NCBI GenBank assembly: GCA_963711725.1
Contig: CAVQFO010000018.1
Location: 210,049 to 274,048, forward strand
Source of the DNA: CAVQFO01 sp963711725
GTDB taxonomy: Bacteria > Pseudomonadota > Gammaproteobacteria > Nitrococcales > Aquisalimonadaceae
Length of the DNA: 64,000 nucleotides
Direction: 5' to 3'
In this document: piece by piece, positions 54,446-63,935 of the stretch
Position numbering within the stretch: position 1 is the stretch's first letter
Layout: each line of letters opens with the position of its first letter
Notes under the pieces: generated by a model
Databases searched by the model: none
The model's input: the letters and a program-made list of their open reading frames with translations, nothing else
What the model was told of the DNA's origin: nothing
Program-made: the position numbers and the translations under genes

Positions 54446-55277
54446 CTACTGTTTGGTGATGCTCGAAATGGGCAGGAAAAGGCCTGGATTGACCGGGAAC
54501 CCGTTAAGCAACACGCCCCAATGCAGGTGCGGCCCGGTGGCGCGGCCCGTGGCCCCCACCAGGCCCAGGCGCTGGCCCGCGGCGACGTGGTCGCCCGGTT
54601 TCACGTCAATCTCACTCATATGGCAGTACATTGTCACCATGCCGGCGCCGTGGTCCAGAAAGACCGTGCGGCCGTCGAAGAAGTAGTGGCCCGTGTTCAC
54701 GACCACGCCGGCGGCGGGGGCAAGGATCGGCGTACCCGGCCGGGGCGGCGATATCCAGTCCACTGTGGGGGCGGCGCGGCTTGCCGTTGAATATACGCCG
54801 TAGGCCGTACTGACTGCTGATCGGGCCGTGGATCGGCGGCTTGAGGTCGAAGCGGGACGGCGGATGGGCGCTGAAGGTCCGCAATGCCTCATGGATTTCG
54901 GTGGACTCGGCGCGGATCCGTCGCATGTCGGCGGCGTTCGGTGTCACTTTTCGTGTGTTTTTCAAGTGGATTCGCTGGACGTCGTACTGCTTGTCGTGGA
55001 TTTCGAAATTCACGGTGCGCGAGCCGACGGCCAGGTGCTGCTGGCCGGGTTCGGCGCTCAACGGGATCCCCACGACGGCGGTCCAGCGGCCGTCGTGATC
55101 CAGCACCATGACCGGGCGGTTGTCATAGCGAACGGCGGGTTTGACGCCCTGAGCGGGCCCGAGATCAATGACGGCGATACCCCCGGGGACACGGGATTGT
55201 TGGGGCAGGGTAGTGACGGCGGCATGGCCCACGGCAAGCCAGAGGGCGAGAACGGTGGCGACGGCGATACGGATCAC
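54446..55277 (-). pseudogene. M23-family metallopeptidase (LytM/NlpD-like), frameshifted
   Basis: A secreted zinc peptidase for cell-wall peptides. The GTG at 55277 overlaps the xseA stop by four bases (GTGA) and gives a signal peptide (IRIAVATVLALWLAVGHA). An N-terminal β domain precedes the M23 core, with HSGLDIAAP in one frame and GVVVNTGHYFFDGRTVFLDH, YCHMSEIDVKPGD and GPHLHWGVLLNG in the next. The break is near 54735, in GCCGCCCCGGCCGGG. Zinc ligands (HSGLD, HLHW) are all present. About 276 residues after correction. Confidence 0.83.
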
Positions 55278-56659
55278 GGGGTGGGGTCCTCCAGCGTGTC
55301 TTGCAGTGTTTCCTCGACGCGGCATTTAAGGCTGCCCTGGGCCAGGCGTGCGCGTATCCGTGCCCCGGGTTTGACCGCATCCGCGTTGCGGAGCAGAGAT
55401 CCGTCTTCGTCGGAGACGATACCATAGCCCCGGTGCAGCGTGGCCAACGGGCTTACGGCGTCCAGGGCGCGGGCAAGGCCACGAAGGCGCTCGGTTCGGG
55501 ATTCCAGTTGGCGGCCCATGGCGTCCAGAAGGTGTGTTCGTGCCTTGTCCAGCCGCTCTGCGGCCAGGGCCAGCGCGTGGGCCGGGTTTCGTTGTTTGAG
55601 TCGGGCATCCAGATGGGCGAGATGCGTCCTGCGTTGGCGCAGATTGTTTTCCATCGCGCGGCCCAGGCGCTGCTCCAGTTCGTCGAGGCGCTGGGCACGG
55701 TCCTGAAGGCGGCGCCCGGGATGCTGCTGGTTCAAACGGGTCGACAACCAGCTCAGGCGCTGGCCCGCGAGGCCGAGCTCCCGGCGGGTGATCGTGACAA
55801 GGCGCTGCCGAGCGGCGGCCACGGCGTTCAGCAGAGTGCTCCGGTCGGGGCTGAGCATTTCGGCGGCGGCGGAGGGCGTCGGAGCGCGCTGGTCGGCGAC
55901 GAAATCGGCAATGGTGAAGTCGATCTCGTGGCCCACGGCGCTCACCACCGGCAGCGGGCAGTCGTACAAGGCTCGCGCCACCACCTCTTCGTTGAAGGCC
56001 CATAAATCCTCCAACGATCCGCCGCCACGGGTGACAAGCAGGACGTCTACCTCATTGCGCTCCGAGGCGGCACGGATGGTCCGGGCGATCTCGTCGCCCG
56101 CTCCGGGGCCCTGGACCGGGACGGGGTAGATCAGAATTTCGATGGCTGGAAAGCGCCGCGCCAGCACATTGAGAACGTCGCGGATCGCCGCCCCGGTGGG
56201 GGAGGTGATGACTCCGATGCGCCGTGGGAGCTCCGGCAGCGGCAGCTTGTGCGCGGCATCGAAAAGCCCTTCCCGATCCAGGCGCTGTTTCAGGGCTTCG
56301 AAGGCACGCTTGAGGGCGCCGTCCCCGGCTTCCTCCATGCTCTCCACGATAAGCTGATAGTCGCCGCGAGCCTCGTACAGGCTGATGCGGGCGCGGCACA
56401 GCACTTGGCTTCCGTCCTTGGGTTGGAATGGAAGATACATGTTCCGATTCCGGAACATGGCGCACCGCACCTGCGCGCTATCGTCCTTGAGGCTGAAGTA
56501 GATGTGGCCGGATCTTGGCCGCGCCAGATTGGATATTTCCCCTTCCACCCAAAGCAGGGGGAACGCGCCCTCCAGCAACGCTCGCGCCTCGCGGTTGAGC
56601 TGCGATACGGAGTAGATGGTGCGCGTAATCTCGGGCGAGGTGGGACCGGGCGTAGCCAT
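55274..56659 (-). CDS. xseA: Exodeoxyribonuclease VII large subunit
   Basis: A 461-residue nuclease subunit. An N-terminal OB fold (TIYSVSQLNREARALLEGAF, VEGEISNL) is followed by the catalytic region (GVITSPTGAAIRDVLNVLAR, TRGGGSLEDLWAFNEE, AVGHEIDFTIAD) and a long C-terminal coiled coil. With XseB it degrades single-stranded DNA. xseB is not adjacent. Divergent from guaB, with about 220 bases between. Confidence 0.94.
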   Translation of the reverse strand: MATPGPTSPEITRTIYSVSQLNREARALLEGAFPLLWVEGEISNLARPRSGHIYFSLKDDSAQVRCAMFRNRNMYLPFQPKDGSQVLCRARISLYEARGDYQLIVESMEEAGDGALKRAFEALKQRLDREGLFDAAHKLPLPELPRRIGVITSPTGAAIRDVLNVLARRFPAIEILIYPVPVQGPGAGDEIARTIRAASERNEVDVLLVTRGGGSLEDLWAFNEEVVARALYDCPLPVVSAVGHEIDFTIADFVADQRAPTPSAAAEMLSPDRSTLLNAVAAARQRLVTITRRELGLAGQRLSWLSTRLNQQHPGRRLQDRAQRLDELEQRLGRAMENNLRQRRTHLAHLDARLKQRNPAHALALAAERLDKARTHLLDAMGRQLESRTERLRGLARALDAVSPLATLHRGYGIVSDEDGSLLRNADAVKPGARIRARLAQGSLKCRVEETLQDTLEDPTP

Positions 56660-56794
56660 CTCGCAATCATAGCAACGGCGTTGCGCGCCGAACAGGCTCG
56701 CCAGGACCCGATGCCCCGAGCCCGCCCGGCCGTTTGAACCGCCGAAAGTCCCCTCTGTGAGATGCCCGGACTCGCGCGAGTTGGCCTTTACGGT

Positions 56795-56824
56795 TTACGC
56801 TGCTTGCCCGCACTTTCTATAATG
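56795..56824 (+). promoter_or_regulatory. guaB promoter, sigma-70 type
   Basis: A consensus TATAAT (56819-56824) is preceded by TTTACG (56795-56800) with an 18-base spacer. It lies 57 bases before the guaB start, leaving room for a short leader. Confidence 0.6.
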
Positions 56825-56881
56825 TGCGGCTATTTCCGGCCGGAATCCCCTCCGGCCCGCAAACGCTGAAGGTGCCCGTTG

Positions 56882-58342
56882 ATGCGAATCTCTCAGGAAG
56901 CTCTTACTTTCGACGACGTTCTGCTGCTTCCCGCATATTCCAAGGTGCTGCCTCGCGAGGCCGACCTTTCGACCCAGCTCACTCGGGGCATTACCCTGAA
57001 TCTACCCTTGGTTTCGGCCGCCATGGATACGGTTACCGAGGCCCGGCTGGCCATCACCATCGCCGAGCAGGGCGGCATCGGCATGGTCCACAAGAATCTC
57101 AGCCCGGCGGCCCAGGCGGCCGAGGTGCGCCGCGTGAAGAAGTTCGAAACAGGCGTGATCAAGGAACCGATCACGGTGGGCCCCGATGTGACCATTCGCG
57201 AGGTGCTGGATCTGACCCGTGCCAACCACATCTCCGGGGTTCCGGTGGTGGACGGCGAGGATTTGGTCGGTATCGTCACCAGCCGTGATCTGCGGTTTGA
57301 AACCCGCATGGATGCGCCCGTGCGGATCGCCATGACGCCGAAGGATCGGCTGGTCACCGTGCCGGAAGGCGCGAACCGCGAACAGGTTCAGGAACTTCTG
57401 CACAAGCACCGAATCGAGAAGGTTCTCGTCGTCAACGACGACTTCCAGCTTCGGGGCATGATCACCGTCAAGGACATCCAGAAGGCGCACGACTATCCCA
57501 ATGCATGCAAGGACGAGCTCGGCCGGCTGCGCGTGGGCGCGGCGGTGGGCACCGGCGGTGATACCGAGGAGCGGGTCGATCTTCTCGTAGGAGCCGGCGT
57601 TGACGTGCTGGTGGTCGATACGGCCCATGGCCATCACCACGGCGTCATCGACCGGGTACGCTGGATCAAGCAGCACTACCCCGATGTCCAGGTCATCGGC
57701 GGCAATATCGCCACGGGGGAGGCGGCCAACGCATTGAAGGAGGCGGGCGCCGATGCCGTCAAGGTCGGCATCGGACCCGGCTCCATCTGCACGACGCGGG
57801 TGATCGCGGGGGTGGGTGTGCCTCAGATTACGGCGGTATCCAACGTCGCCGAAGCGTTGAAGGGCACGGGCGTGCCCCTGATTGCCGACGGCGGCGTGCG
57901 TTTTTCCGGCGATCTGGCCAAGGCCATTGTCGCGGGCGCCTACTCGGTGATGATCGGCAGCATGTTCGCCGGCACCGAAGAGGCTCCCGGCGAAGTGGAA
58001 CTGTATCAGGGCCGGTCGTACAAGTCCTACCGCGGCATGGGTTCCCTGGGCGCCATGCAGCAGGGTTCCAGCGACCGCTACTTCCAGGAAGCCACGGAAG
58101 AAGTGGAGAAGCTCGTCCCCGAGGGCATCGAGGGGCGCGTTCCCTACAAGGGCAGCCTGATGGCCATCATCCATCAGCTCGCCGGTGGTCTGCGGGCGAG
58201 CATGGGTTATTGCGGCTGCGGCACCATGGAAGAGATGCGGACCCGGCCGCAGTTCGTTCGCATCACCAACGCGGGCGTTCGGGAGAGCCACGTTCACGAC
58301 GTGGCGATCACCAAGGAAGCGCCCAACTACCGCACGGACTGA
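56882..58342 (+). CDS. guaB: Inosine-5'-monophosphate dehydrogenase
   Basis: A 486-residue enzyme converting IMP to XMP with NAD+, the committed step to GMP. The TIM-barrel core holds the catalytic Cys loop GIGPGSICTTRV, the flap region near YRGMGSLGAM and, between about residues 95 and 200, the two CBS repeats (ANHISGVPVVDGEDLVGIVT). ATG 56882 was taken over the TTG at 56879. Followed 246 bases later by guaA, so guaBA order is kept, though with a wide gap. Confidence 0.96.
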   Translation: MRISQEALTFDDVLLLPAYSKVLPREADLSTQLTRGITLNLPLVSAAMDTVTEARLAITIAEQGGIGMVHKNLSPAAQAAEVRRVKKFETGVIKEPITVGPDVTIREVLDLTRANHISGVPVVDGEDLVGIVTSRDLRFETRMDAPVRIAMTPKDRLVTVPEGANREQVQELLHKHRIEKVLVVNDDFQLRGMITVKDIQKAHDYPNACKDELGRLRVGAAVGTGGDTEERVDLLVGAGVDVLVVDTAHGHHHGVIDRVRWIKQHYPDVQVIGGNIATGEAANALKEAGADAVKVGIGPGSICTTRVIAGVGVPQITAVSNVAEALKGTGVPLIADGGVRFSGDLAKAIVAGAYSVMIGSMFAGTEEAPGEVELYQGRSYKSYRGMGSLGAMQQGSSDRYFQEATEEVEKLVPEGIEGRVPYKGSLMAIIHQLAGGLRASMGYCGCGTMEEMRTRPQFVRITNAGVRESHVHDVAITKEAPNYRTD

Positions 58343-58588
58343 CGCGACCTCTGCGATTGGTACCTGCCTGTGGGCGGGGGGCCGCGCCCGCCTCTGATTG
58401 AGCGGCTGACGCGGCGCAAGGGCGCCGCAGAGCCACCGGGTGTTCGGCGGGATTCCAGCAGAGGGCTTCCCGACACCGGCTCGTGCCGATCTTGGCGCCG
58501 GAAACGCTCCTCCCGATGGTGCAGTAATGGGGCTTCGGTTATCCTACGCGCCTTCAGCGGCGTCTAATCCAATCGATTCGTGGGCCAT

Positions 58589-60166
58589 ATGATCCAGGAT
58601 ATTCACGCAGACCGAATCCTCATTCTCGATTTCGGATCCCAGTACACCCAATTGATCGCGCGCCGCGTGCGCGAGGCCGGCGTGTACTGCGAAATCTATG
58701 CCTGCGACGCCGATGAAGGCGACATCCGGGCCTTCGGCGCCAAGGGCATTATTCTCTCCGGCGGACCGGAGTCGGTGACCTTCGAGGAAACGCCCCGGGT
58801 ACCGTCGGTGGTGTTCGAACAGGCCACGCCCGTGCTGGGCATCTGCTATGGCATGCAGGCCATGGCGGCGCAGCTGGGTGGCCGCGTGGAACCCTCGGAT
58901 CACAAGGAATTCGGCTATGCCCAGATCCGCGCCCGGGGACACTCCGCCCTGCTGAGCAATATCGAGGATCACACCAGCGCCGAGGGCTACGGCCTGCTGG
59001 ATGTCTGGATGAGTCACGGCGACCGGGTAATGGAGCTGCCGGCGGGCTTCAAGGTGATCGCCAGTACGCAAAGCGCGCCCATCGCCGGCATCGGCGATGA
59101 CGAGCGGAAGCTTTACGGCGTGCAGTTCCACCCGGAAGTCACCCACACTCTCCAGGGAAAACGCATCCTGGAGCGTTTCGTTCACGAGATATGCGGATGC
59201 AGTGACGATTGGACGCCGGGTAACATCATCGAAGACAACGTGGTGCGCATCCGCGAGCAGGTGGGCAGCGATCATGTGCTGCTGGGTTTGTCCGGCGGCG
59301 TGGATTCGTCCGTGGTCGCCGCGCTGCTGCACAAGGCCATTGGCGATCAACTGACCTGCGTGTTCGTGGACAACGGCCTGCTGCGGCTCCACGAGGGCGA
59401 TCAAGTCATGGCCACCTTCGCCGAGCATATGGGTGTGCGGGTGGTTAGGGTTGACGCGGAGGACGTCTTCCTCAGCCGTCTCGCCGGCGTGGACGACCCG
59501 GAGCAGAAGCGAAAGATCATCGGCAACACGTTCATCGACGTGTTCGACGAGGAGGCCGCCAAACTCGACAACGTGCAGTGGCTGGCCCAGGGCACCATCT
59601 ACCCCGATGTCATCGAATCCGCCGGCGCCAAGACGGGCAAGGCGCACGTGATCAAATCGCACCACAACGTGGGCGGCCTTCCGGAGACGATGAAGCTCTC
59701 CCTGATCGAACCGCTGCGGGAACTGTTCAAGGATGAGGTGCGCAAGATCGGCCTGGAACTGGGGCTGCCCCACGACATGGTGTTCCGTCATCCCTTCCCG
59801 GGGCCGGGGCTCGGGGTCCGCATTCTGGGCGAAGTCAAAAAGACCTACGCCGATCTTCTGCGCCGCGCCGATGCCGTCTTCATCGAAGAGCTCTGGAAAC
59901 ACGATCTCTACCACTCCGTAAGCCAGGCCTTTGCCGTGTTCCTGCCGGTGAAATCCGTGGGTGTGACCGGCGACGGGCGGCGCTACGAATACGTCGTGGC
60001 GCTGCGTGCAGTGGAGACCGTGGATTTCATGACCGCCCGCTGGGCGCACCTTCCTTATGATTTTCTGGATCACGTGTCTCGTCGAATCATCAACGAGATA
60101 GATGGTGTTTCTCGCGTGACATATGATATCTCCGGCAAGCCGCCCGCCACCATAGAATGGGAGTAG
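58589..60166 (+). CDS. guaA: GMP synthase (glutamine-hydrolysing)
   Basis: A 525-residue enzyme that aminates XMP to GMP. The N-terminal class I amidotransferase has ILDFGSQYTQLIARRVREAG, the catalytic Cys in GICYGMQ and His in VQFHPEVTH; the ATP pyrophosphatase domain has the PP-loop LSGGVDSS; the C-terminal dimerisation domain ends in the usual YDISGKPPATIEWE. ATG 58589 is the family start; a GTG nine bases upstream is in frame. Confidence 0.96.
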   Translation: MIQDIHADRILILDFGSQYTQLIARRVREAGVYCEIYACDADEGDIRAFGAKGIILSGGPESVTFEETPRVPSVVFEQATPVLGICYGMQAMAAQLGGRVEPSDHKEFGYAQIRARGHSALLSNIEDHTSAEGYGLLDVWMSHGDRVMELPAGFKVIASTQSAPIAGIGDDERKLYGVQFHPEVTHTLQGKRILERFVHEICGCSDDWTPGNIIEDNVVRIREQVGSDHVLLGLSGGVDSSVVAALLHKAIGDQLTCVFVDNGLLRLHEGDQVMATFAEHMGVRVVRVDAEDVFLSRLAGVDDPEQKRKIIGNTFIDVFDEEAAKLDNVQWLAQGTIYPDVIESAGAKTGKAHVIKSHHNVGGLPETMKLSLIEPLRELFKDEVRKIGLELGLPHDMVFRHPFPGPGLGVRILGEVKKTYADLLRRADAVFIEELWKHDLYHSVSQAFAVFLPVKSVGVTGDGRRYEYVVALRAVETVDFMTARWAHLPYDFLDHVSRRIINEIDGVSRVTYDISGKPPATIEWE

Positions 60167-60269
60167 GGCACGCCGTCGAGGCTCGGCCCGGAACGCGCGG
60201 GTGCAGTAGACTGTGTTCAACGAGGAACGGCGCCACCGGCGCCAGAGCAAACGACCGCTGACACCGTCC

Positions 60270-61628
60270 ATGCGAAACGCGCCCAAGGTCCTGCTGGTTT
60301 ACCCCAATATCTGGTCGGATGTTTTTCCGCTCTCGATTCTGATCCTGTCCGCGGTGCTGAAGGAGGCGGGCTATCGGACACGCGTCTTCTCCGCGGTGCA
60401 CCGTCGCCGGGTGAATGCCCCGCCCGGGACCGTCGTCGAGGAAGGTGTTAGCGACGGCGTATTCCGCGAGTTCCAGGCCGTTATCCGCGAGTTCGAGCCG
60501 GACGTCATCGCCCTATCGGTGGTCGAAGATGCATTTCCCCTGGCGACCCGATTGCTGGACGCCGTTCCGGACTATGCCGGGACGGTGATTGCCGGCGGCG
60601 TATTCCCGACCTTCGCCCCGGCACGGGTGATCGACCATCCGCGGGTGGATGCCGTCTGTATCGGTGAAGGGGAACACGCACTGGTGGCACTGTGCCAAAG
60701 CCTGGAGCAAGGGCGTGCAATCACGCGGGTGCCAAGCCTATGGGTCAAGGACGCTGACGGGAACATTCACAAGAATCCGCCAGCCTCACCGGTGGACTTG
60801 AATGCACTGCCGGCGCCTGACTACAGCATCCTGGACCGCCATCGTTTTCGGGGGCCCGTGCCGCTGATTGCCCACCGTGGTTGTCCGTATCCGTGCACAT
60901 TCTGCAACTCGCCCGCGCAGGCACAGCTGACGCGGCAAAGCGGGCAAACCGCTTTTTTCCGGAAACAGAGCGTGGTGGTCTTGCGACGGGATCTGGAGAC
61001 CCTGACGTCCACCTGCGCGGACAAGTTGAACGAGACCGGCCTGTATTTCTGCTCGGACACACTGCTGGCATGGTCGAATCAGGAATTTGATGCCTTCATC
61101 GAGATGTACTCCGACTTCCGGATTCCTTTTGTTTGCCATACCACACCGGAGACCATCACGGCCGAGCGGATGAAGAAGCTCATGGATGTGGGTCTGAAGC
61201 TGATGAACGTCGGTGTTCAGCACGGCAATGAAGCCTTCCGGCGAGATGTTCTCAAGCGCCGCATGCCTAACCGCGAATTGAAAAGGCGATTCGATGTGGC
61301 GGCGGATGCCGGCGCCTTTATCAGCGCCGACTTCATCATGGGCTTTCCCGGCGAGACGCCCGAACTGGCACGCGACAGCATTCGCTTCAGCCGCGAAATC
61401 CGAGCAGGAGCCAGAAACTGCTCACTGTTCGTGCCCTATCACGGCACCGAACTTCGGCAACGCGCGGAACGTGATGGATTCATGGAGCCGGGGGAGCTGG
61501 CTGTCTGGAGTCCCGAACAGTCGCAGCTGACGATGCCTGCCTTCCCCAAAGGGGAGATCAACCGTCTGGTCGCGGCATTTCGGTCGCGATCCCTTGCGTA
61601 CGACCTCGCTGTCTCCGGTGCATCATGA
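60270..61628 (+). CDS. B12-binding-domain radical SAM protein
   Basis: A 452-residue protein (471 if GTG 60213 is used). The N-terminal B12-binding-like fold (VLLVYPNIWSDVFPLSILIL, VIAGGVFPTFAP) is followed by a radical SAM core with the CxxxCxxC cluster motif in GCPYPCTFCNSPAQ. Such proteins do methylations or rearrangements on diverse substrates; the partner is unknown. The stop overlaps the tadA start by four bases (ATGA). No biosynthetic cluster surrounds it, so a housekeeping-type modification is as likely as secondary metabolism. Confidence 0.87.
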   Translation: MRNAPKVLLVYPNIWSDVFPLSILILSAVLKEAGYRTRVFSAVHRRRVNAPPGTVVEEGVSDGVFREFQAVIREFEPDVIALSVVEDAFPLATRLLDAVPDYAGTVIAGGVFPTFAPARVIDHPRVDAVCIGEGEHALVALCQSLEQGRAITRVPSLWVKDADGNIHKNPPASPVDLNALPAPDYSILDRHRFRGPVPLIAHRGCPYPCTFCNSPAQAQLTRQSGQTAFFRKQSVVVLRRDLETLTSTCADKLNETGLYFCSDTLLAWSNQEFDAFIEMYSDFRIPFVCHTTPETITAERMKKLMDVGLKLMNVGVQHGNEAFRRDVLKRRMPNRELKRRFDVAADAGAFISADFIMGFPGETPELARDSIRFSREIRAGARNCSLFVPYHGTELRQRAERDGFMEPGELAVWSPEQSQLTMPAFPKGEINRLVAAFRSRSLAYDLAVSGAS

Positions 61629-62128
61629 GCGGTTCCCCCGAGGACCTGCGGTGGATGCGTGAGGCATTGGCGTTGGCCGAGCGGGGCTCTGCCGAAGGGG
61701 AAGTGCCGGTGGGAGCATTGCTCGTGCGCGACGGCGAAGTGCTGGGCCAAGGCTGGAATCGCCCAATTGTGGCCAGCGACCCCACCGCACACGCCGAGAT
61801 CCAAGCCATGCGGGAGGCGGCCGCCCGAATCGGCAACTACCGGCTTGTCGACACCACGCTCTATGTCACGCTGGAGCCCTGTGCCATGTGTGTGGGCGCG
61901 ATCATCCATGCCCGGATCGGGCGCTTGGTGTACGGAGCGGCGGAGCCAAAAACGGGCGCTGTCGAAAGCCGTTTCCAACTGCTCCGCGCCGAGGGCCACA
62001 ATCATACGCTCGATGTGACCGGCGGCATTCTGGCGGGGGAGAGCGGGGAGTTGCTGCGCCGGTTCTTTGCGGACCGCCGGGAACAGGCGCGCCTTAGAAA
62101 GTCGACTGGATCTGATCGCCCAGATTGA
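61625..62128 (+). CDS. tadA: tRNA-specific adenosine deaminase TadA
   Basis: A 167-residue zinc deaminase that makes inosine at position 34 of tRNA-Arg(ACG). The active site has HAEIQAM (zinc His plus Glu proton shuttle) and LEPCAMCVGAIIHAR (two zinc Cys). Start overlaps the radical SAM stop (ATGA). Its 3' end overlaps the convergent mltF by 35 bases, an unusually long overlap for this window. Confidence 0.95.
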   Translation: MSGSPEDLRWMREALALAERGSAEGEVPVGALLVRDGEVLGQGWNRPIVASDPTAHAEIQAMREAAARIGNYRLVDTTLYVTLEPCAMCVGAIIHARIGRLVYGAAEPKTGAVESRFQLLRAEGHNHTLDVTGGILAGESGELLRRFFADRREQARLRKSTGSDRPD

Positions 62129-63566
62129 GCCCGCTGCCGTCGCTACCCGGAATTGCAGGCTTGGGCCGGGTATTGGGCGTGTCATCCGTCTTCAACTGGC
62201 CGGGGTCGGTAATCCGCCGGAGCAGCTCGTAGTAGGTGCGGATGTTCTCCACGTAGCGCACCGGTTCCCAACCCCGGGCGTAGCCGTGTTCCACCCGCTT
62301 GTACCAGCGCCGCTGGCTCAACAGCGGTAGGCGTTTCTTGACGTCTCCCCAGGCATCGGGATTTCCTCCCTGCATTTCCGTGAGCACGCGGGCGTCCTCC
62401 AGGTGGCCGTAGCCCACGTTGTAGGCCGCCAGCGCAAGCCAGGTGCGTACGGGCTCTTTAATCCGGTCGGGAACCTTGTCCAGCATCAGGCCGAAGTAGC
62501 GGGCCCCTCCCCAAATGCTCTGCTTCGGGTCCAGCCGGTTGTCTACGCCAATATGCTGTGCCGCGTCCTGGGTCAACATCATCAGCCCTCGCACTCCGGT
62601 CGGCGACACCGCCTTGGGGTCCCAATGGGATTCCTGGTAGCTGATGGCGGCCAGGAGCCTCCAGTCCAGGTGGTATTTCTTGGCGGCGGCGACAAATTCG
62701 GGACGGTAGCGGGGAAGTTTTTCAGTGACATCCTGGAGGAACACCCGCGTGCCCACGTAATCGAATTTGCCCAGGTGGCCGTAGTACTTCTCAATCAGGT
62801 GGGTGAGCGTACCGTCCACCCGGATATCGGCAAAGAACTTGTCTGCCGCTTCGTACAGGCTCTTGTCCTTGGTCGGCGGCAGCGCCCAGGCCATGTCCTG
62901 GGGCCCGGAAACCGAAAAAGCCGCCCGCAGCTCCGGATAGAAGCGCTGGTTCAGGGTGAATTCGTTGGAGTCGGCGATGGTGTAGTCCACCTCGCGGTTC
63001 CAGACGCGGTAGAGCATTTCCTCGGAGCTGTATTTGGAGGTCTCCGTCCATTGCAGATCGGGATACTTGGTCTGCTTCAGATGCTCGAGACGGTCCACAT
63101 GGCTGCTGTCGGCCAGGACCTCCAGGGTGCCGTCCAGATCGCCGAGATTGGCCGGCCGGCCGTTGTCCACGCGATAAATCAATTCCTGGTGAACCGTCAT
63201 GTAGGGCGCTGTGAACCGAAAACGCTCCCGGCGGGAGTCGGTCACCGTCAAGCCGGCCGCGGCAATATCCGCTTGGCGGGTCGCCAAGGCCTGGAAGAGC
63301 TGCATGATGTCGGTGGCGACGATGATGTTGAGCTTGACGCCGAGGTGGTCCGCGAAGCGCTTCGCAAGATCGTACTCCAGCCCGGTGGGGCCCTCGCGGC
63401 TCTGGTAGTAAGTCGTCGGGCTGATGCGGGTAATGACGGTGAGATGCCCGCGTTCTTGTATTTGCTCGAGCAGGGTCGGCTGCGTAAACTGCCCCTTCCA
63501 CGCGAGAAAGGCCAATCCCAGCACCAGGACGGCCATCAATACGCGGGCGGGTTTGATTGCGGGCAT
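62094..63566 (-). CDS. mltF: Membrane-bound lytic transglycosylase F
   Basis: A 490-residue two-domain protein. A signal anchor (VLMAVLVLGLAFLAWKG) is followed by a periplasmic solute-binding domain (TYYQSREGPTGLEYDLAKRF) and a C-terminal lysozyme-like transglycosylase with catalytic Glu in SYQESHWDPKAVSPTGVRGL. It cleaves peptidoglycan with formation of anhydromuropeptides. ATG 63566 begins the family start; the longer frame upstream overlaps the tRNA promoter region. Converges on tadA. Confidence 0.94.
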   Translation of the reverse strand: MPAIKPARVLMAVLVLGLAFLAWKGQFTQPTLLEQIQERGHLTVITRISPTTYYQSREGPTGLEYDLAKRFADHLGVKLNIIVATDIMQLFQALATRQADIAAAGLTVTDSRRERFRFTAPYMTVHQELIYRVDNGRPANLGDLDGTLEVLADSSHVDRLEHLKQTKYPDLQWTETSKYSSEEMLYRVWNREVDYTIADSNEFTLNQRFYPELRAAFSVSGPQDMAWALPPTKDKSLYEAADKFFADIRVDGTLTHLIEKYYGHLGKFDYVGTRVFLQDVTEKLPRYRPEFVAAAKKYHLDWRLLAAISYQESHWDPKAVSPTGVRGLMMLTQDAAQHIGVDNRLDPKQSIWGGARYFGLMLDKVPDRIKEPVRTWLALAAYNVGYGHLEDARVLTEMQGGNPDAWGDVKKRLPLLSQRRWYKRVEHGYARGWEPVRYVENIRTYYELLRRITDPGQLKTDDTPNTRPKPAIPGSDGSGLNLGDQIQSTF

Positions 63567-63674
63567 TCGCGCGAAGAGCCTTATTCGAACTGACGGAAAC
63601 TTATTGTAAACTACGCGCGCTCCGGCACGGCAACGCGGCACAGGTTCGCAGTTTCGTCCGGAACAAACGGATCA

Positions 63675-63765
63675 GGAGAGGTACCGAAGCGGTCATAACG
63701 GCGCGGACTCGAAATCCGTTGGGGGCTACGGCCCCACGTGGGTTCGAATCCCACCCTCTCCGCCA
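63675..63765 (+). tRNA. tRNA-Ser (anticodon CGA)
   Basis: A 91-base class II tRNA. The acceptor stem GGAGAGG pairs with CCTCTCC; the anticodon stem GCGGA/TCCGT closes the loop CTCGAAA, anticodon CGA (Ser, codon UCG). A long variable arm (GGGGGCTACGGCCCC) and the T-arm GGTTCGAATCC are present, and CCA is encoded. Followed by a terminator. Confidence 0.96.
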
Positions 63766-63811
63766 TAAACAGGAAACGGGGCCCAACGGGCCCCGTTTTT
63801 TGTTTATCCCG
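63747..63811 (+). repeat. tRNA-Ser 3' end plus terminator, copy 1 of direct repeat
   Basis: Sixty-five bases from the T-loop of tRNA-Ser through its terminator. They recur at 63936-64000 with one difference (C or T in the terminator loop). Confidence 0.93.
63775..63801 (+). terminator. Rho-independent terminator after tRNA-Ser
   Basis: AACGGGGCCC and GGGCCCCGTT pair perfectly across AAC, followed by six T. Confidence 0.93.
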
Positions 63812-63935
63812 AGACGATCGGGGTTCTAACGCACGTGGACTCAATCAGCCGGGTTCGATAAAGGCGCCAGGGAAGGCGCCTTGACGGCCGCAGCGCGGCC
63901 GCCCCGAAGGGGCGAGGGGCATGAGGCCCCGAGTC
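63812..63935. other. Hairpin-rich segment between the two tRNA-3' repeats
   Basis: No gene. It holds several short perfect hairpins: AAGGCGCC...GGCGCCTT (63861-63882), GCCCCGAAGGGGC (63901-63913) and GGGGCATGAGGCCCC (63916-63930). A GGGTTCGAT stretch near 63851 resembles a tRNA T-arm. Consistent with a degenerate tRNA or junction debris. Confidence 0.4.

Noticed and set aside
62338..62350. ACGTCTCCCC inside mltF as an element end
   Set aside because: It is within conserved coding sequence with no further arm similarity.
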